Source of the DNA: Fulvia fulva
Taxonomy: Eukaryota > Ascomycota > Dothideomycetes > Mycosphaerellales > Mycosphaerellaceae
Direction: 5' to 3'
Assembly (NCBI RefSeq): GCF_020509005.1
Contig: NC_063013.1
Location: 6,138,001 to 6,202,000, forward strand
Length of the DNA: 64,000 bases
Position 1 is the stretch's first letter, and each line of letters begins with the position of its first letter. Positions 10,442 through 19,892 of the stretch are shown here, piece by piece. A model generated the notes under the pieces. It worked only from the letters and a program-made list of their open reading frames with translations, did no database searches and was not told the origin of the DNA. Made by a program: the position numbers and the translations under genes.

Positions 10442-11526
10442 CTATCGCAGAACGATGTTCTCTGGGCGAACGACATTCTTCTGCACCTCATCAACACCAA
10501 GCCACATGAGATCCGGACGGCTGTCTGTTAGAATTGGTCAGCATCAGCGCAAACAGCACAGAGTACAACCAGAACTTACAATGCCCACTAGCATCAGCAA
10601 AAGTTTTCGTCTTCGTCACAAGACTCAAATCCAAGTCCGCAATAATCAACTTCTCCGGCTCATGTTCTCCAGGCGTCAATAGCCTCCCGTCAGGCCCGAA
10701 GAATGCCGAATTCCCACTATTCGCAGACCCCATAATCGGCGCTCCCTTCGTTCCCATCGCCTCAATGCCTCCATCGGTCAGCACCGTGGTGCTATGCAGC
10801 ACAAACGACTGACTCACAATCGCATACGCCTGACTCTGATTCCTGCACCCTTCCACACTCATCGAGTAGAACCCCGGACTCCCCTCAATGAAAGGCTCCA
10901 ACGGTGGCCAAGCCGCGGCATGAATCTGCTCCCCTTGCGCAAAAGTGTAATACTTCAGCAAAGGCTGAATATGCTCCCAACAGCTCAACCCCCCAACCCT
11001 CCCCACACCTTGCACATCCACAACCTTAGCAAGACAATGCCCGCCCGCCGCATCCCCAAAAATCGTCCGCTCCATATGCGTCGGCTTCATCTTCCTACGC
11101 CGCATCTTCATCTCTCCCGCTTCGTCGATCAGAGCTTGGGCAATGTATACACTCTCGCCATCACGTTCGGAGAAACCTAGTGCCACGGCAATTTGGTGCT
11201 CGGCCGCGGCGGCTTGGATGCGTTTCATTTCGGGGCCGTCGACGACGGGGATGTTGGACGTATTTGGTTCCTAGGTCGAAGTCAACGGGACGGGACCAGA
11301 TCCAGGCTGGGTAGCCGGGGATCCAGCATTCGGGGAATGTGACGAGTTTGGCTTTTGCTTGGGCGGCTTCATTGATGAGGGAGATTGTCTTTTGGACTGT
11401 GGCTTCGAGGTCGAGCCAGATGGGTTCGTGCTGGGTTACCTGGGAGAGGTGTTAGCAGTGGAATTTGATGGAGGGTGGCGAGGATCTTACGGCAACACGG
11501 ACGGTTGCTGGGGAAGTGGAAGTCAT
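10442..11526 (-). CDS. nitrilase / cyanide hydratase family protein, with apparent frameshift
   Basis: Exons are 11526-11491, 11439-10580 and 10524-10442 (introns GTAAGA...CCCAG and GTAAGT...AACAG). All three residues of the nitrilase triad are visible: Glu in [10 protein letters not shown], Lys in [17 protein letters not shown], Cys in [11 protein letters not shown]. The blocks [20 protein letters not shown] and SFVLHSTTV and the C-terminal [20 protein letters not shown] are typical of fungal nitrilases and cyanide hydratases. The exons sum to 979 nt, one more than a multiple of three. The frame shifts at about 11250-11262, between [13 protein letters not shown] and [10 protein letters not shown]. 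No intron fits there, so the gene is either inactivated by one base or contains a sequence error. It would hydrolyse a nitrile to acid plus ammonia, or to amide. It diverges from an aldoxime dehydratase gene. Confidence 0.8.
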
Positions 11527-12184
11527 GGTTGTTGATGTCTTCAGATCAGATCGGAACGATGGCAGAGCGCAAGTGTCTGGTTGCTGTCCCGGTCTGACGA
11601 AAGTCTGAACTTATGGAGAGGATGTCGGACGTCGACCGAGCCACTTTAAGCAAGTAACGACTCAATGGAAACGCCCTCAGTTACACAACACTCCAGCCTT
11701 ATACCCTAACAAGGATGAGATGAAGTATGGGTGTCCATGCCTGGACCCAGCGGTGACTTTCCGTGTGAAGTGTGGGGTGGTCGAGAGCTGCAGGTCCCGG
11801 TCCGTGAACACCAGCATGAGACGCTCACAATTGGCTCGATGCATCATCAAGCTAACGATTGACAGTCAGATCTGAGATAAGAGAAACTCTGATAAGATGG
11901 TCGTAATGCTTCGACCCTGACTGTCAAAACTACCCCTCGTTAATTGCTCCTTTAGCTCAGAGCCGGAAGGCAACTTTGGTGATTCACGGCTTGGTGCTTG
12001 GTAGATGGCTGTGAACACGGAACGGCTTCCGCTGCACAGGGTCGAGCAATAGAATGGTGGCCATTAATAAGTGGCTGGCGCTGTTGCAGGCCATGGCGTT
12101 GTTCAACGACATTGAAGTCGACATCTATTGAACATACCTTGGCGGAAGCTACTACATCTTGACACAACTCTGGTGAAAGCAAAG
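11527..12184. promoter_or_regulatory. shared divergent promoter of nitrilase and aldoxime dehydratase
   Basis: This 658-bp gap separates two divergent start codons and is the only upstream space for both genes. No other gene is visible in it. It contains the two GATAAG boxes listed separately. A single region driving both steps of one pathway implies co-regulation (inference). Confidence 0.5.
11876..11896 (+). promoter_or_regulatory. paired GATAAG boxes (AreA/NIT2-type)
   Basis: GATAAG occurs at 11876-11881 and again at 11891-11896 in the same orientation. Fungal nitrogen regulators of the AreA/NIT2 GATA family bind HGATAR, and NIT2 prefers two sites within about 30 bp. The position between two nitrogen-releasing pathway genes makes this a plausible nitrogen-repression site. 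Binding is not shown. Confidence 0.4.
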
Positions 12185-13270
12185 ATGGGCTCTGTAGAGG
12201 TCCTTGAATCGGCCATACCAGAGCACCTGCGAGTGGAGAGAACGATACCTGCGAACACACCAGCAAACTATCAACCACCGTTCCCAGCATATTCAGCTAG
12301 GTTCCCAAAAGATGCACAAGGAATGGTCACCGCCATGATTGGCGTCCAGCACAAGAATGCGGTCCAAGGCCAAAGCACAGAGTTCAAGCAGATCAGTTCG
12401 TTTGTCGAGAAGCCATCGAATGGTGTGAAGCCACGGTATTGGGAAGCTGCATCTGTGAAAGACAACCGTGGCTACTATAATGAGGTTGCGATCCCATACT
12501 GGAGGTCGAAAGAGGACTTTGATCAGTGGCGAAGTGAAAGTGGCTTCGAGTCCTGGTGGAAGGCCTTGCAGACTGATGGCGAGGTCGGATACTTCCTGGA
12601 GGTCTTCTTACCAAGCATCGATAGATTCGAGACCGTGTTGTCCGACAACAACGAACCGGAAGGTGTAGCAAATATGAGAGTCGGCGTCAGTGGCATGCTG
12701 CAAGAGCACGTGTACTGGGGCTCGATGCGTGATCGTCTTGCGGCTTCGCAGACAGATCACCTGACAGGCGAGAAGGCCACGATTCGGCCAGCAGGTGGCA
12801 GAGAGGATACGACCAAACGACGCATTCATGTCGAAGGAAGGCAGAATTCGGCCATGATCCGAAGCGGACAAGATTGGTCGAACACGAATCCGCATGAAAG
12901 AAAGTTGTACCTCGATACTATGCACCCTGTGCTGATCAAGGGTATGGATTTCCTTCGAGATCGGGGCGAAGAAGTCGGATGCATAGAATGTCGCTTCATG
13001 GACGTAATCCAGAAAGATGAGGCCGTTGCAAGTCCCACCGACAAGACGTTCGGCTTGGCATACTTCGACGATCTGAGCTCGTTAGAGGACTGGAGCAAGC
13101 GGCATAAGACGCACCTCGACATTTTCGGGCGCTTCCTGCAGTACGCTGGCGAGTTGCAGGGGAATGTTTCGCTTCGACTGTTCCACGAGGTCATGGTCGT
13201 GAAGCTGGAGCAGCAGTACTTCGAGTACGTAGGCTGCCATGATAGCACTGGTATGCTGGTATCCATATAA
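12185..13270 (+). CDS. oxd: heme-containing aldoxime dehydratase (phenylacetaldoxime dehydratase family)
   Basis: This single-exon protein of 361 residues belongs to the heme-dependent aldoxime dehydratase family, which removes water from an aldoxime to give a nitrile. Supporting blocks are FPAYSARFPKDAQGMVTAMI near the N terminus, YWGSMRDRLAASQTDHL mid-protein, and C-terminal KTHLDIFGRFLQYAGELQG and LRLFHEVMVVK with EYVGCHDSTGML. In characterised enzymes a C-terminal His binds heme and another acts in catalysis. His310 (KTHLDIFG) and His334 (RLFHEV) are the best candidates, by inference. The length fits the family (about 350). I chose ATG 12185 because MGSVEVLESAIPEHL begins there; the frame upstream has no better start. 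It diverges from the nitrilase gene, whose product would act on its nitrile. Confidence 0.88.
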   Translation: MGSVEVLESAIPEHLRVERTIPANTPANYQPPFPAYSARFPKDAQGMVTAMIGVQHKNAVQGQSTEFKQISSFVEKPSNGVKPRYWEAASVKDNRGYYNEVAIPYWRSKEDFDQWRSESGFESWWKALQTDGEVGYFLEVFLPSIDRFETVLSDNNEPEGVANMRVGVSGMLQEHVYWGSMRDRLAASQTDHLTGEKATIRPAGGREDTTKRRIHVEGRQNSAMIRSGQDWSNTNPHERKLYLDTMHPVLIKGMDFLRDRGEEVGCIECRFMDVIQKDEAVASPTDKTFGLAYFDDLSSLEDWSKRHKTHLDIFGRFLQYAGELQGNVSLRLFHEVMVVKLEQQYFEYVGCHDSTGMLVSI

Positions 13271-13292
13271 CATGCAAATTGACCTCGTTGCT

Positions 13293-14633
13293 TCATCCTT
13301 CGTCGAGGCTGTTCTGCCAGCTCCACTGCTGAAGTGTATTGTTCAAACATGCCTGGAGGAATGGCGCGCCGCTGCTGTGGTCTTGTTGCCATCGAGGATG
13401 ATAAAGTAGCCCGGGCTGGCGTTTGAAATTGTGCATGGTCCGTAAATGCTTGCCCGTGCGTAATGACCAGACCTGTACTTTGTTGTACTGATCGACTGCC
13501 GCCACAAGATCATTGTGCAGCGTAGGCATATGCAGCTTTGTAAATGCAGATTTGTGGTCCAGTGTGAGGAGCGGCCGGTCTTTGCGCAATACCCTCAGGT
13601 CATACATACTGATATCGTAGCTGCTGCTGACGAGCAAATGATGCTGGCTGTCATCGAGCCTTTGTATCCCAGAGATACGCGCATTGCGCTTGAGCCGTAC
13701 CGCAGTACCATTCGAACGTGTGTCCCACAATGACACGTCGTGGCGAGCATCTTTGCCTGACTTTCGTCGACAGCCCACGGCCAATGTGCGAGCGTTGAGC
13801 CAGTCTGCAGCGTAGCACTCGGCGGAATCAGCAAGACTGAGCCTATTCACGCTCTGCATATGCTTTCCAACCGAGTGTAGTTGACAGCCGTGGCTACCTG
13901 CTACCGCAATCTCATGCGACCAGTCGTTCACTTTGCACTCCCAGATGGTGTCCTGTATCTCTCCAACGTTGAAGTGGTAGCCGCTGGCGATACTGCCATC
14001 ATCGTACAATTGAGCCAGTGGCCCGATGTAAACATTGCCAACGAATGGGTTTGGTCGAGCAGTACTAGCCACAACGTAAGGTACTCCTGACGCAGTGGTG
14101 TAGTCCAATGACATGATCGGGTCGTAGAATGCATGCATTGGCAGCGGACGAATAGTGATGCTGCCATTAGTTGGTTCGGTCCAGTCACTCGCGTACACGG
14201 CATGACTACTCGGCGTATGTCTGACAGCCAGGAGCACTTTTGAGCTATCAGGCATGTAGCGAAAGTCCGTAATGGAGGCATTAGCCATGTGCTTGATCAC
14301 GACTCGAGTCTCCTTTGCCACTAGACCTTGCGCGAGTGACTTGTGCTGGTCGACGTCGTAGGACCCGTTGCGTTGTCGTGCTCCATGTTCGCGCAACAAG
14401 CCACTGCCGCCAAGGAGAGGATGCTTGAATATTCGTGCAGCTGGTACGGTCTGCTTCTTCAAAGCACGCTCATGCTGGCGGTCGAGCTTTCGCTTCTTAG
14501 ACTGCCGCTCCTCCGCATTGACATTTGCCTGGGAGTACTTCGCGCCTACGGGTGCCTTGTGGTTGGCAGTGATGGGAAAGTACTTCTTCTTCTCCTCGTC
14601 GAAGTAGAATCCCGGTAGGTTGCCACGGTTCAT
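13293..14633 (-). CDS. WD40-repeat protein, DCAF4-like
   Basis: This is a single frame of 446 residues starting at ATG 14633 (MNRGNLPGFYFDEEKKKYF). The N-terminal LPGFYFDEEKKKYFPI motif followed by a basic helix is typical of DCAF4-type WD40 proteins (DDB1-CUL4-associated factors). WD-like blades can be seen around ITDFRYMPDSSKVLLAV, CYAADWLNARTLAVGCRR with VSLWDTRS, LLVSSSYDISMYDLR and VAAVDQYNKVQVWSLRTGKH. The last ends in the usual V.VW.L.TG. The motifs VSLWDTR and ISMYDLR resemble the WDxR box used by substrate receptors to bind DDB1. It may therefore be a CUL4 ubiquitin ligase adaptor (inference). Its stop lies 22 bp from that of the aldoxime dehydratase gene, so the two converge. Confidence 0.72.
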   Translation of the reverse strand: MNRGNLPGFYFDEEKKKYFPITANHKAPVGAKYSQANVNAEERQSKKRKLDRQHERALKKQTVPAARIFKHPLLGGSGLLREHGARQRNGSYDVDQHKSLAQGLVAKETRVVIKHMANASITDFRYMPDSSKVLLAVRHTPSSHAVYASDWTEPTNGSITIRPLPMHAFYDPIMSLDYTTASGVPYVVASTARPNPFVGNVYIGPLAQLYDDGSIASGYHFNVGEIQDTIWECKVNDWSHEIAVAGSHGCQLHSVGKHMQSVNRLSLADSAECYAADWLNARTLAVGCRRKSGKDARHDVSLWDTRSNGTAVRLKRNARISGIQRLDDSQHHLLVSSSYDISMYDLRVLRKDRPLLTLDHKSAFTKLHMPTLHNDLVAAVDQYNKVQVWSLRTGKHLRTMHNFKRQPGLLYHPRWQQDHSSGAPFLQACLNNTLQQWSWQNSLDEG

Positions 14634-14836
14634 CCTGACAGAATGAGGCAAGACTGAATTGTAACATCCGGTCTCCGCATGACTGTGTAAGTGCGGTTGC
14701 CTGTGGCGATGCTAGCGATGCCGCGCTCGCGATGTGGTGTACGTGGTTGATGGATCTCGAATTGTTGTAATTTGTTGATGATCCAGAAAGGCAAAATGCC
14801 AGCGACGGGAGCTAAACCTAAACCTTGTCTGGCCAT
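14630..14836 (-). CDS. possible small membrane protein, 68 residues
   Basis: A complete ATG-to-stop frame runs MARQGLGLAPVAGILPFWII and onward, with a hydrophobic stretch at residues 5-20 that could span a membrane or serve as a mitochondrial import/anchor signal. The rest is polar and basic. Its stop overlaps the start of the DCAF4-like gene by four bases on the same strand. It may be a real small protein, an upstream ORF in the 5' leader of that gene, or chance. Confidence 0.3.
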   Translation of the reverse strand: MARQGLGLAPVAGILPFWIINKLQQFEIHQPRTPHRERGIASIATGNRTYTVMRRPDVTIQSCLILSG

Positions 14837-15005
14837 GTCTCGGCTTCCTTTCGGCTCGACGCGGCAGGCGCGAGCATCACGTCATATGCCGATCTCGCCA
14901 AAGATGTGATGCGGAGTGAACAACGAACAACATAATGTGCTCTGTGCCACTTTCACTGCCGGTATAATACGCTGTGTTTCTGCTCATCTTGTAAAGCCGT
15001 CTTGT

Positions 15006-16955
15006 ATGTATCGCGCAATCTCCCGGACGCGACCACGAAGCATTGCACAGCGACGAATAATCCAAATGACGAGCCAGATCAGCAACGCCGCCAATGGCGA
15101 GCAGAAGACATATACTATCCGGGATCTACCAAAGAGCAACACATTCACCCAAAGGCTACCACCGGATCAAGAATACCCAACACCGGCATCATCACACAAC
15201 GCAGAGCGAAAGAAGCTGGGACCACGACTAGTGAAGAATGCAGCATATACCTTCGTACGGCCAGAACCGTTCAAGAAGTCTGAGCTAGTAGGAGTATCGA
15301 AAGCAGCATTACGAGACTTGGCTATTGACCCTGCATCGATCAATGATGAAGATTTCAAGAAGACGGTAGCCGGCGAGAAGATCATAACCATCGATGAAGA
15401 TAAAGAGCCCGGGGACAAGGATGTGTACCCTTGGGCACAGTGTTACGGAGGATACCAGTTTGGCCAATGGGCTGGACAACTAGGTGATGGACGAGCCATA
15501 TCTCTGTTTGAGGCGAACAACCCGAATACTGGAAAGCGGTATGAGATTCAGCTAAAAGGTGCTGGAAAGACTCCATACTCGCGTTTCGCAGACGGCAAGG
15601 CTGTTGTGAGGAGTAGCATCAGGGAGTTTGTGGTCAGCGAGGCTTTGAACGCGCTTGGGATACCTTCGACGAGAGCTTTGAGCTTGACACTCGGCCCAGA
15701 AGAGACGGTGCGAAGAGAAACGGCAGAGCCGGCTGCGATGGTGGCAAGGTTTGCTGAGTCGTGGATAAGGGTTGGCACCTTTGATCTACCGAGATCAAGA
15801 GGCGATAGAGATATGATCAGGAAGCTGGCAGACTACGTTGCTGAAGATGTTTTCGGCGGCTGGGACAACTTACCAGCAAGGGTGCCCTCCACAGAAGAGA
15901 AGGACGTCGCCGACGTACAGCGTGGAATCTCCAAAGACTCCATCGAAGGCGAAGCCGAAACATCAGAGAACCGCTACACCCGCCTCTTCCGCGAAATCGC
16001 CCGCCGCAACGCAAAGACAGTAGCCCACTGGCAAGCGTACGCCTTCACAAACGGCGTCCTCAACTCCGATAACACCTCCATCTACGGCCTCTCCGTCGAC
16101 TTTGGCCCCTTCGCCTTCCTCGACAACTTCGATCCCAACTACACCCCCAACCATGACGATCACATGCTCCGTTACTCCTACAAGAACCAACCCTCCATCA
16201 TCTGGTGGAACCTCGTCCGCCTGGCTGAAGCATTTGGCGAACTAATCGGTGCTGGCGACTGGTGCGATGATGCCGAGTTCGTAGAGAAGGGAGTCCGACA
16301 AGAACGGGCCGATGAACTCATCAAACGTGCCGAAACCGTCATCGACAGAGTCGGAGAAGAATACAAAGCCGTCTTCATGGCCGAATACAAACGTCTAATG
16401 ACTGCCCGCCTCGGCCTCAAACAAAGCAAAGAATCCGACTTCCAAGACCTCTACTCCGAACTCCTCGACACGCTCGAAGCCCTCGAGCTAGACTTCAACC
16501 ACACCTTCCGCCGCCTCAGCCACATCACCATGTCCGAGCTCGAAACCGACTCACAACGAAAGGACGTCGCCGCCCGCTTCTTCCACCACGAAGGCCTGCC
16601 TGGCCTCGTATTAGCAGACGGCGGCGAAGACAAAGCGCGTGCCCGGATCGCGAAGTGGTTGGAGAAGTATAGAACCAGAGTCTTTGAGGACTGGGACGAT
16701 TCCCATGAGGCGCGGGATCAGAGGTTGGCGGGGATGAAGAGCGTCAATCCGAAATTTATTCCGAGGTCGTGGGTTCTGGATGAGCTGATTGAGCGCGTGG
16801 AGAAGAAGGGGGAGAGGGAGATCTTGAAGAGGGTCATGGATATGGCGCTGAGGCCTTTTGAGGAAGAGTGGGGATGGGATAAGGGGGAGGAGGAGAGATT
16901 TTGTGGGGATGTGCCGAGGTATCAGAGGGCTATGCAGTGTAGTTGTAGTTCTTAG
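15006..16955 (+). CDS. FMP40: SelO-family protein adenylyltransferase (AMPylase), mitochondrial
   Basis: This is a 649-residue single-exon member of the SelO (UPF0061) pseudokinase family, which transfers AMP from ATP to proteins in mitochondria and affects redox homeostasis (yeast Fmp40). Diagnostic blocks are YPWAQCYGGYQFGQWAGQLG, then LKGAGKTPYSRFADGKAVVR with the nucleotide-binding Lys. VLNSDNTSIYGLSVDFGPF carries Asn353, Asp355 and the DFG-like Asp365. The N terminus, MYRAISRTRPRSIAQRRI, is Arg-rich without acidic residues, as expected of a mitochondrial presequence. I chose the ATG at 15006; the frame extends further up only through a GTG. The C terminus is MQCSCSS: animal SelO has selenocysteine near this end, here it is Cys. 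A few codons before the end the sequence becomes Gly/Glu-rich but in frame. Confidence 0.92.
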   Translation: MYRAISRTRPRSIAQRRIIQMTSQISNAANGEQKTYTIRDLPKSNTFTQRLPPDQEYPTPASSHNAERKKLGPRLVKNAAYTFVRPEPFKKSELVGVSKAALRDLAIDPASINDEDFKKTVAGEKIITIDEDKEPGDKDVYPWAQCYGGYQFGQWAGQLGDGRAISLFEANNPNTGKRYEIQLKGAGKTPYSRFADGKAVVRSSIREFVVSEALNALGIPSTRALSLTLGPEETVRRETAEPAAMVARFAESWIRVGTFDLPRSRGDRDMIRKLADYVAEDVFGGWDNLPARVPSTEEKDVADVQRGISKDSIEGEAETSENRYTRLFREIARRNAKTVAHWQAYAFTNGVLNSDNTSIYGLSVDFGPFAFLDNFDPNYTPNHDDHMLRYSYKNQPSIIWWNLVRLAEAFGELIGAGDWCDDAEFVEKGVRQERADELIKRAETVIDRVGEEYKAVFMAEYKRLMTARLGLKQSKESDFQDLYSELLDTLEALELDFNHTFRRLSHITMSELETDSQRKDVAARFFHHEGLPGLVLADGGEDKARARIAKWLEKYRTRVFEDWDDSHEARDQRLAGMKSVNPKFIPRSWVLDELIERVEKKGEREILKRVMDMALRPFEEEWGWDKGEEERFCGDVPRYQRAMQCSCSS

Positions 16956-17104
16956 GTGGGTGGGTTGGGAGAAATGGGCGATTGGTTGAATGAGATGATG
17001 ATGAGTGATGAGCATTCGTAGTGTCCCATCGTTCTTGGTACACAGCGCAAGCTGTTTCTCCGATACATATTTCTATACTCCTTGTACCGCACTGTGATCT
17101 ACAC

Positions 17105-19163
17105 TTACCCCCTCCTCTTCCTAGCACCCCCCTTCTCCTTCCCACTCGCAACAGCAACAGCAGCATCAACCTTCCCCTCCAACTCCCCCTTTAACTCCCC
17201 ACCATCCGTCTTCTTCTCATCAGCCGGACTCGTAAGCGGCTTCGTCGCCTGCTTACTCTCAACCTCCTCATCATCCCCACCCTGTCCAAACTCATTAACA
17301 CGCGTGTAATCAACCTTGTACGCCCACGCCTGGTAAATGTACACAAAGAAAATCACATCGTCGCGCAGCGTAGCGAGACGGTGCAGGACAGGCATTTTGA
17401 TGGTGAAGGCGAAGAGGTCGTCGATGAAGGTGTTGAGGAATTTGTACATCATGGTGCGGCCGGGCATGTGTGCGACGGATTTGAGGCGGTAGTTTATGTA
17501 GAGGGCGGGGACCTTAAAAGATCGTTAGTAAGGTTGATATGACATGGGAGATGGTGGGCGTACTTACCATCATGAGGAAACCGTAGGCGTAGACGCTGCC
17601 GACTAGGGTGGTGATGACGAAGCTGTACCAGCTCTTGTGGTCTTCGTACATTAGGGAGTAGGCGGCGTAGGCGATTAGGAGTGGGACGGCGACGATGCCC
17701 ATGTATTTGAAGGCGATCTTGTCGTATTCTTCGGTCTTCTCTTCGGTTTCGCTCAGCTTGTGCTTGTCCTCGAAGACTACGGTGTATGGCAGCCCAAGCT
17801 TGGCGGAGTACGTTCCTGGTTGTGGCACACGGACACGAACGTTGACCGCTTTGGTGATCTTCCAGGCTTCGATGGCGATGCCCATGCCTTGACCGAAGAG
17901 AATCATCCAGCTCGTGTTCTCGTTGTTGTCCATGAGGTATAGGAAGATGATGAGTTGCATGAACACGTTCGCAAGGATGGTGCGGACGGAAACGCCGACG
18001 TTGTCCTTCTTCTTACGCCAATGGCTGACGTCGTTCTTGAAGGCAAGGAGCTCGAAGATCATGTGGAGGACACTGACTACTGCAGTCGTGCCAAGTAGCC
18101 AGTGGTTGGTGTCGAGCAGAGTCTCCTTGATCATCTCCATCTCGGAACCATCGCCGCCACCGGGAGTCGATTCGCCATTTGCGGCCTTGCGTGCTGTCTC
18201 CTTCATGCCTTCGTCCATGCTTGCCATCACGCTGAATTGCCAGCTGGCCAAGGTCGAGAGATCAACATTGATTGGCAATGTCTTCTGCGGGATTGTGGCA
18301 TTGAGCTCAGTCATGTGCGATCGCAGCTGCCAGAATGTGTTCAGGTATAGCACTGGGTAATACCATCCGTTCTTGCCACTGTGGTCACGCTTTCCAGTCT
18401 GCTCGAGGGTGTAGAACTGCCTCATAGCAGGGTGAAGGCTCGGCCATTGTACATCACCCGTCTCCGGCACGAATGACAGAGTGAAGTTTGGGTGATAGTA
18501 TGACGCGACTGTAGGACCTGATGCTTCCTCGAGCTCTTCTTCTGTCTCCGTCTCGTTTGTGCCGCCCAGTAGATTTCTCGTCCTTCTGACCTTCTTCTTT
18601 GCCAAGTACGAAGTCAACGGGCGATGCATGCGGTATGCCTTCTCCGGATCGTATGCTGGAGAGGCCGGGTCTTTCTCCGCCCCTGTTTGCGCAATCAAGA
18701 TATGTGCCCATAGTGTTCCATTGTTCTGCACGCTCGGTGGGACATTGAAGGTCTTGTGCACCTCGCGGTAGTCTTTCTTCGCTCTATCAAGGGAGAAGTT
18801 CTTCTCGTCTACAATCAAGCTATCTTTTGGCAGCTGGCTTAGGCGCGGCAGAATGTTGCTGGGCGATATATACATGGCAACGTCGACGCTCGTGTTTGTG
18901 GGCCACAACGGGTGGAGGCCTTGTGGTATCGCGCTCCATTCTCCTGGGGCTATGGGATCCGCTCCTGGCGTTGCTACGGCATCCGGTGTTGGTGCTACGG
19001 CCTTGTTGCCTCCCATGAACTGCTTCATGGCGAACTGGATCAGGATGAAGATGGCGACATTCTTGCCTATCGACCACAGCCAGTTCGTCTGGCTCTCGGC
19101 TTGTGGATCGGCGGCTACAGTGTCACCCGCAGGCTGCACTGCAGGAGGCGCTTGACCAGACAT
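17105..19163 (-). CDS. CLPTM1: CLPTM1-family transmembrane protein
   Basis: Exon 1 is 19163-17568 (532 codons) and exon 2 is 17512-17105 (intron GTAAGT...TTTAAG, phase 0), giving 667 residues. The large N-terminal lumenal domain and the C-terminal membrane segments match the cleft-lip-and-palate transmembrane protein 1 family. Visible blocks include LHPLWPTNTSVDVAMYISP, MHRPLTSYLAKKKVRRTRN and NVDLSTLASWQFSVMASMD. HWLLGTTAVVSVLHMIFELL, WRKKKDNVGVSVRT and FLYLMDNNENTSWMILFGQG follow. Exon 2 starts VPALYINYRLKSVAHMPGR and ends in a Lys/Glu/Ala-rich tail. One hydrophobic segment lies near residues 30-48 and about four to five lie between 350 and 600. Several NXT/S sites lie in the lumenal part. 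Family members sit in the ER or plasma membrane and are linked to receptor trafficking and lipid scrambling; the fungal role is unclear. Confidence 0.9.
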
Positions 19164-19892
19164 CGCGTCTGTTTGTCTGGGGGTGTTGTTGATCGACTAC
19201 ACGGCCATGTGTTTCTGGTGATGAGGTACGTGGCCAGATGATGGCAGAGGGCCAACTATTTCTGAGGCGAGCGAGCTAACTGAAGCTCTGGCCTCTGGGA
19301 AGAGCCACGTGCTCGGCTAATCAACAGATAGGCGGAGATTGGGCTTATCGCCAGACAACGCCAACAGCCAACAGCCAACACCGAAGACGAAGGCGACTCT
19401 CTTCCTCTACGAACTACTCATCCGCTCGGATCTCTGTATATCCACGTGCGACTCAGGCATCAAAGCTCGACAGCCAATCGCAACGGTGTTGTTGTTGACT
19501 TGGGCTTGGTCAGTGAGTGGTTGAACTGCGGACCGGTGACTCGTGATCTCGCCCCCAAGCTCGACATCCCATCATCAGCCTGCTTGCCTGCGTCACTTCG
19601 CCTTGTGCCTGAATACTGTTATCGCCCACCGCTCGCCGCTTCCCGTGAAGCCGACAACCCCCAACAACGCACCTCGAATCTCTACTCTTCACACTACGCG
19701 ACAGTATTCCATATCGTCTTTCGCATTCGCCGTCGCACAGCATCCTCAGTCTTCACCCACCACCCGCATCCGGCTATCTCGAGTCTCGCTCGGTCATCGG
19801 CACGACAGCTCCAAGTGCGTGCAGCTGGTCTGCTGCACCAGCACACCTACGCGACAAGACAGCACTGTCGCGACATCGCATAGTCAAGCATC
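19164..19892. other. divergent promoter region of CLPTM1-like and PNS1-like genes
   Basis: The two genes start in opposite directions from this 729-bp gap. Frames seen on the plus strand up to 19883 are low complexity and Ser/His-rich, without family motifs, so I treat the sequence as 5' leader and promoter. Confidence 0.4.
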
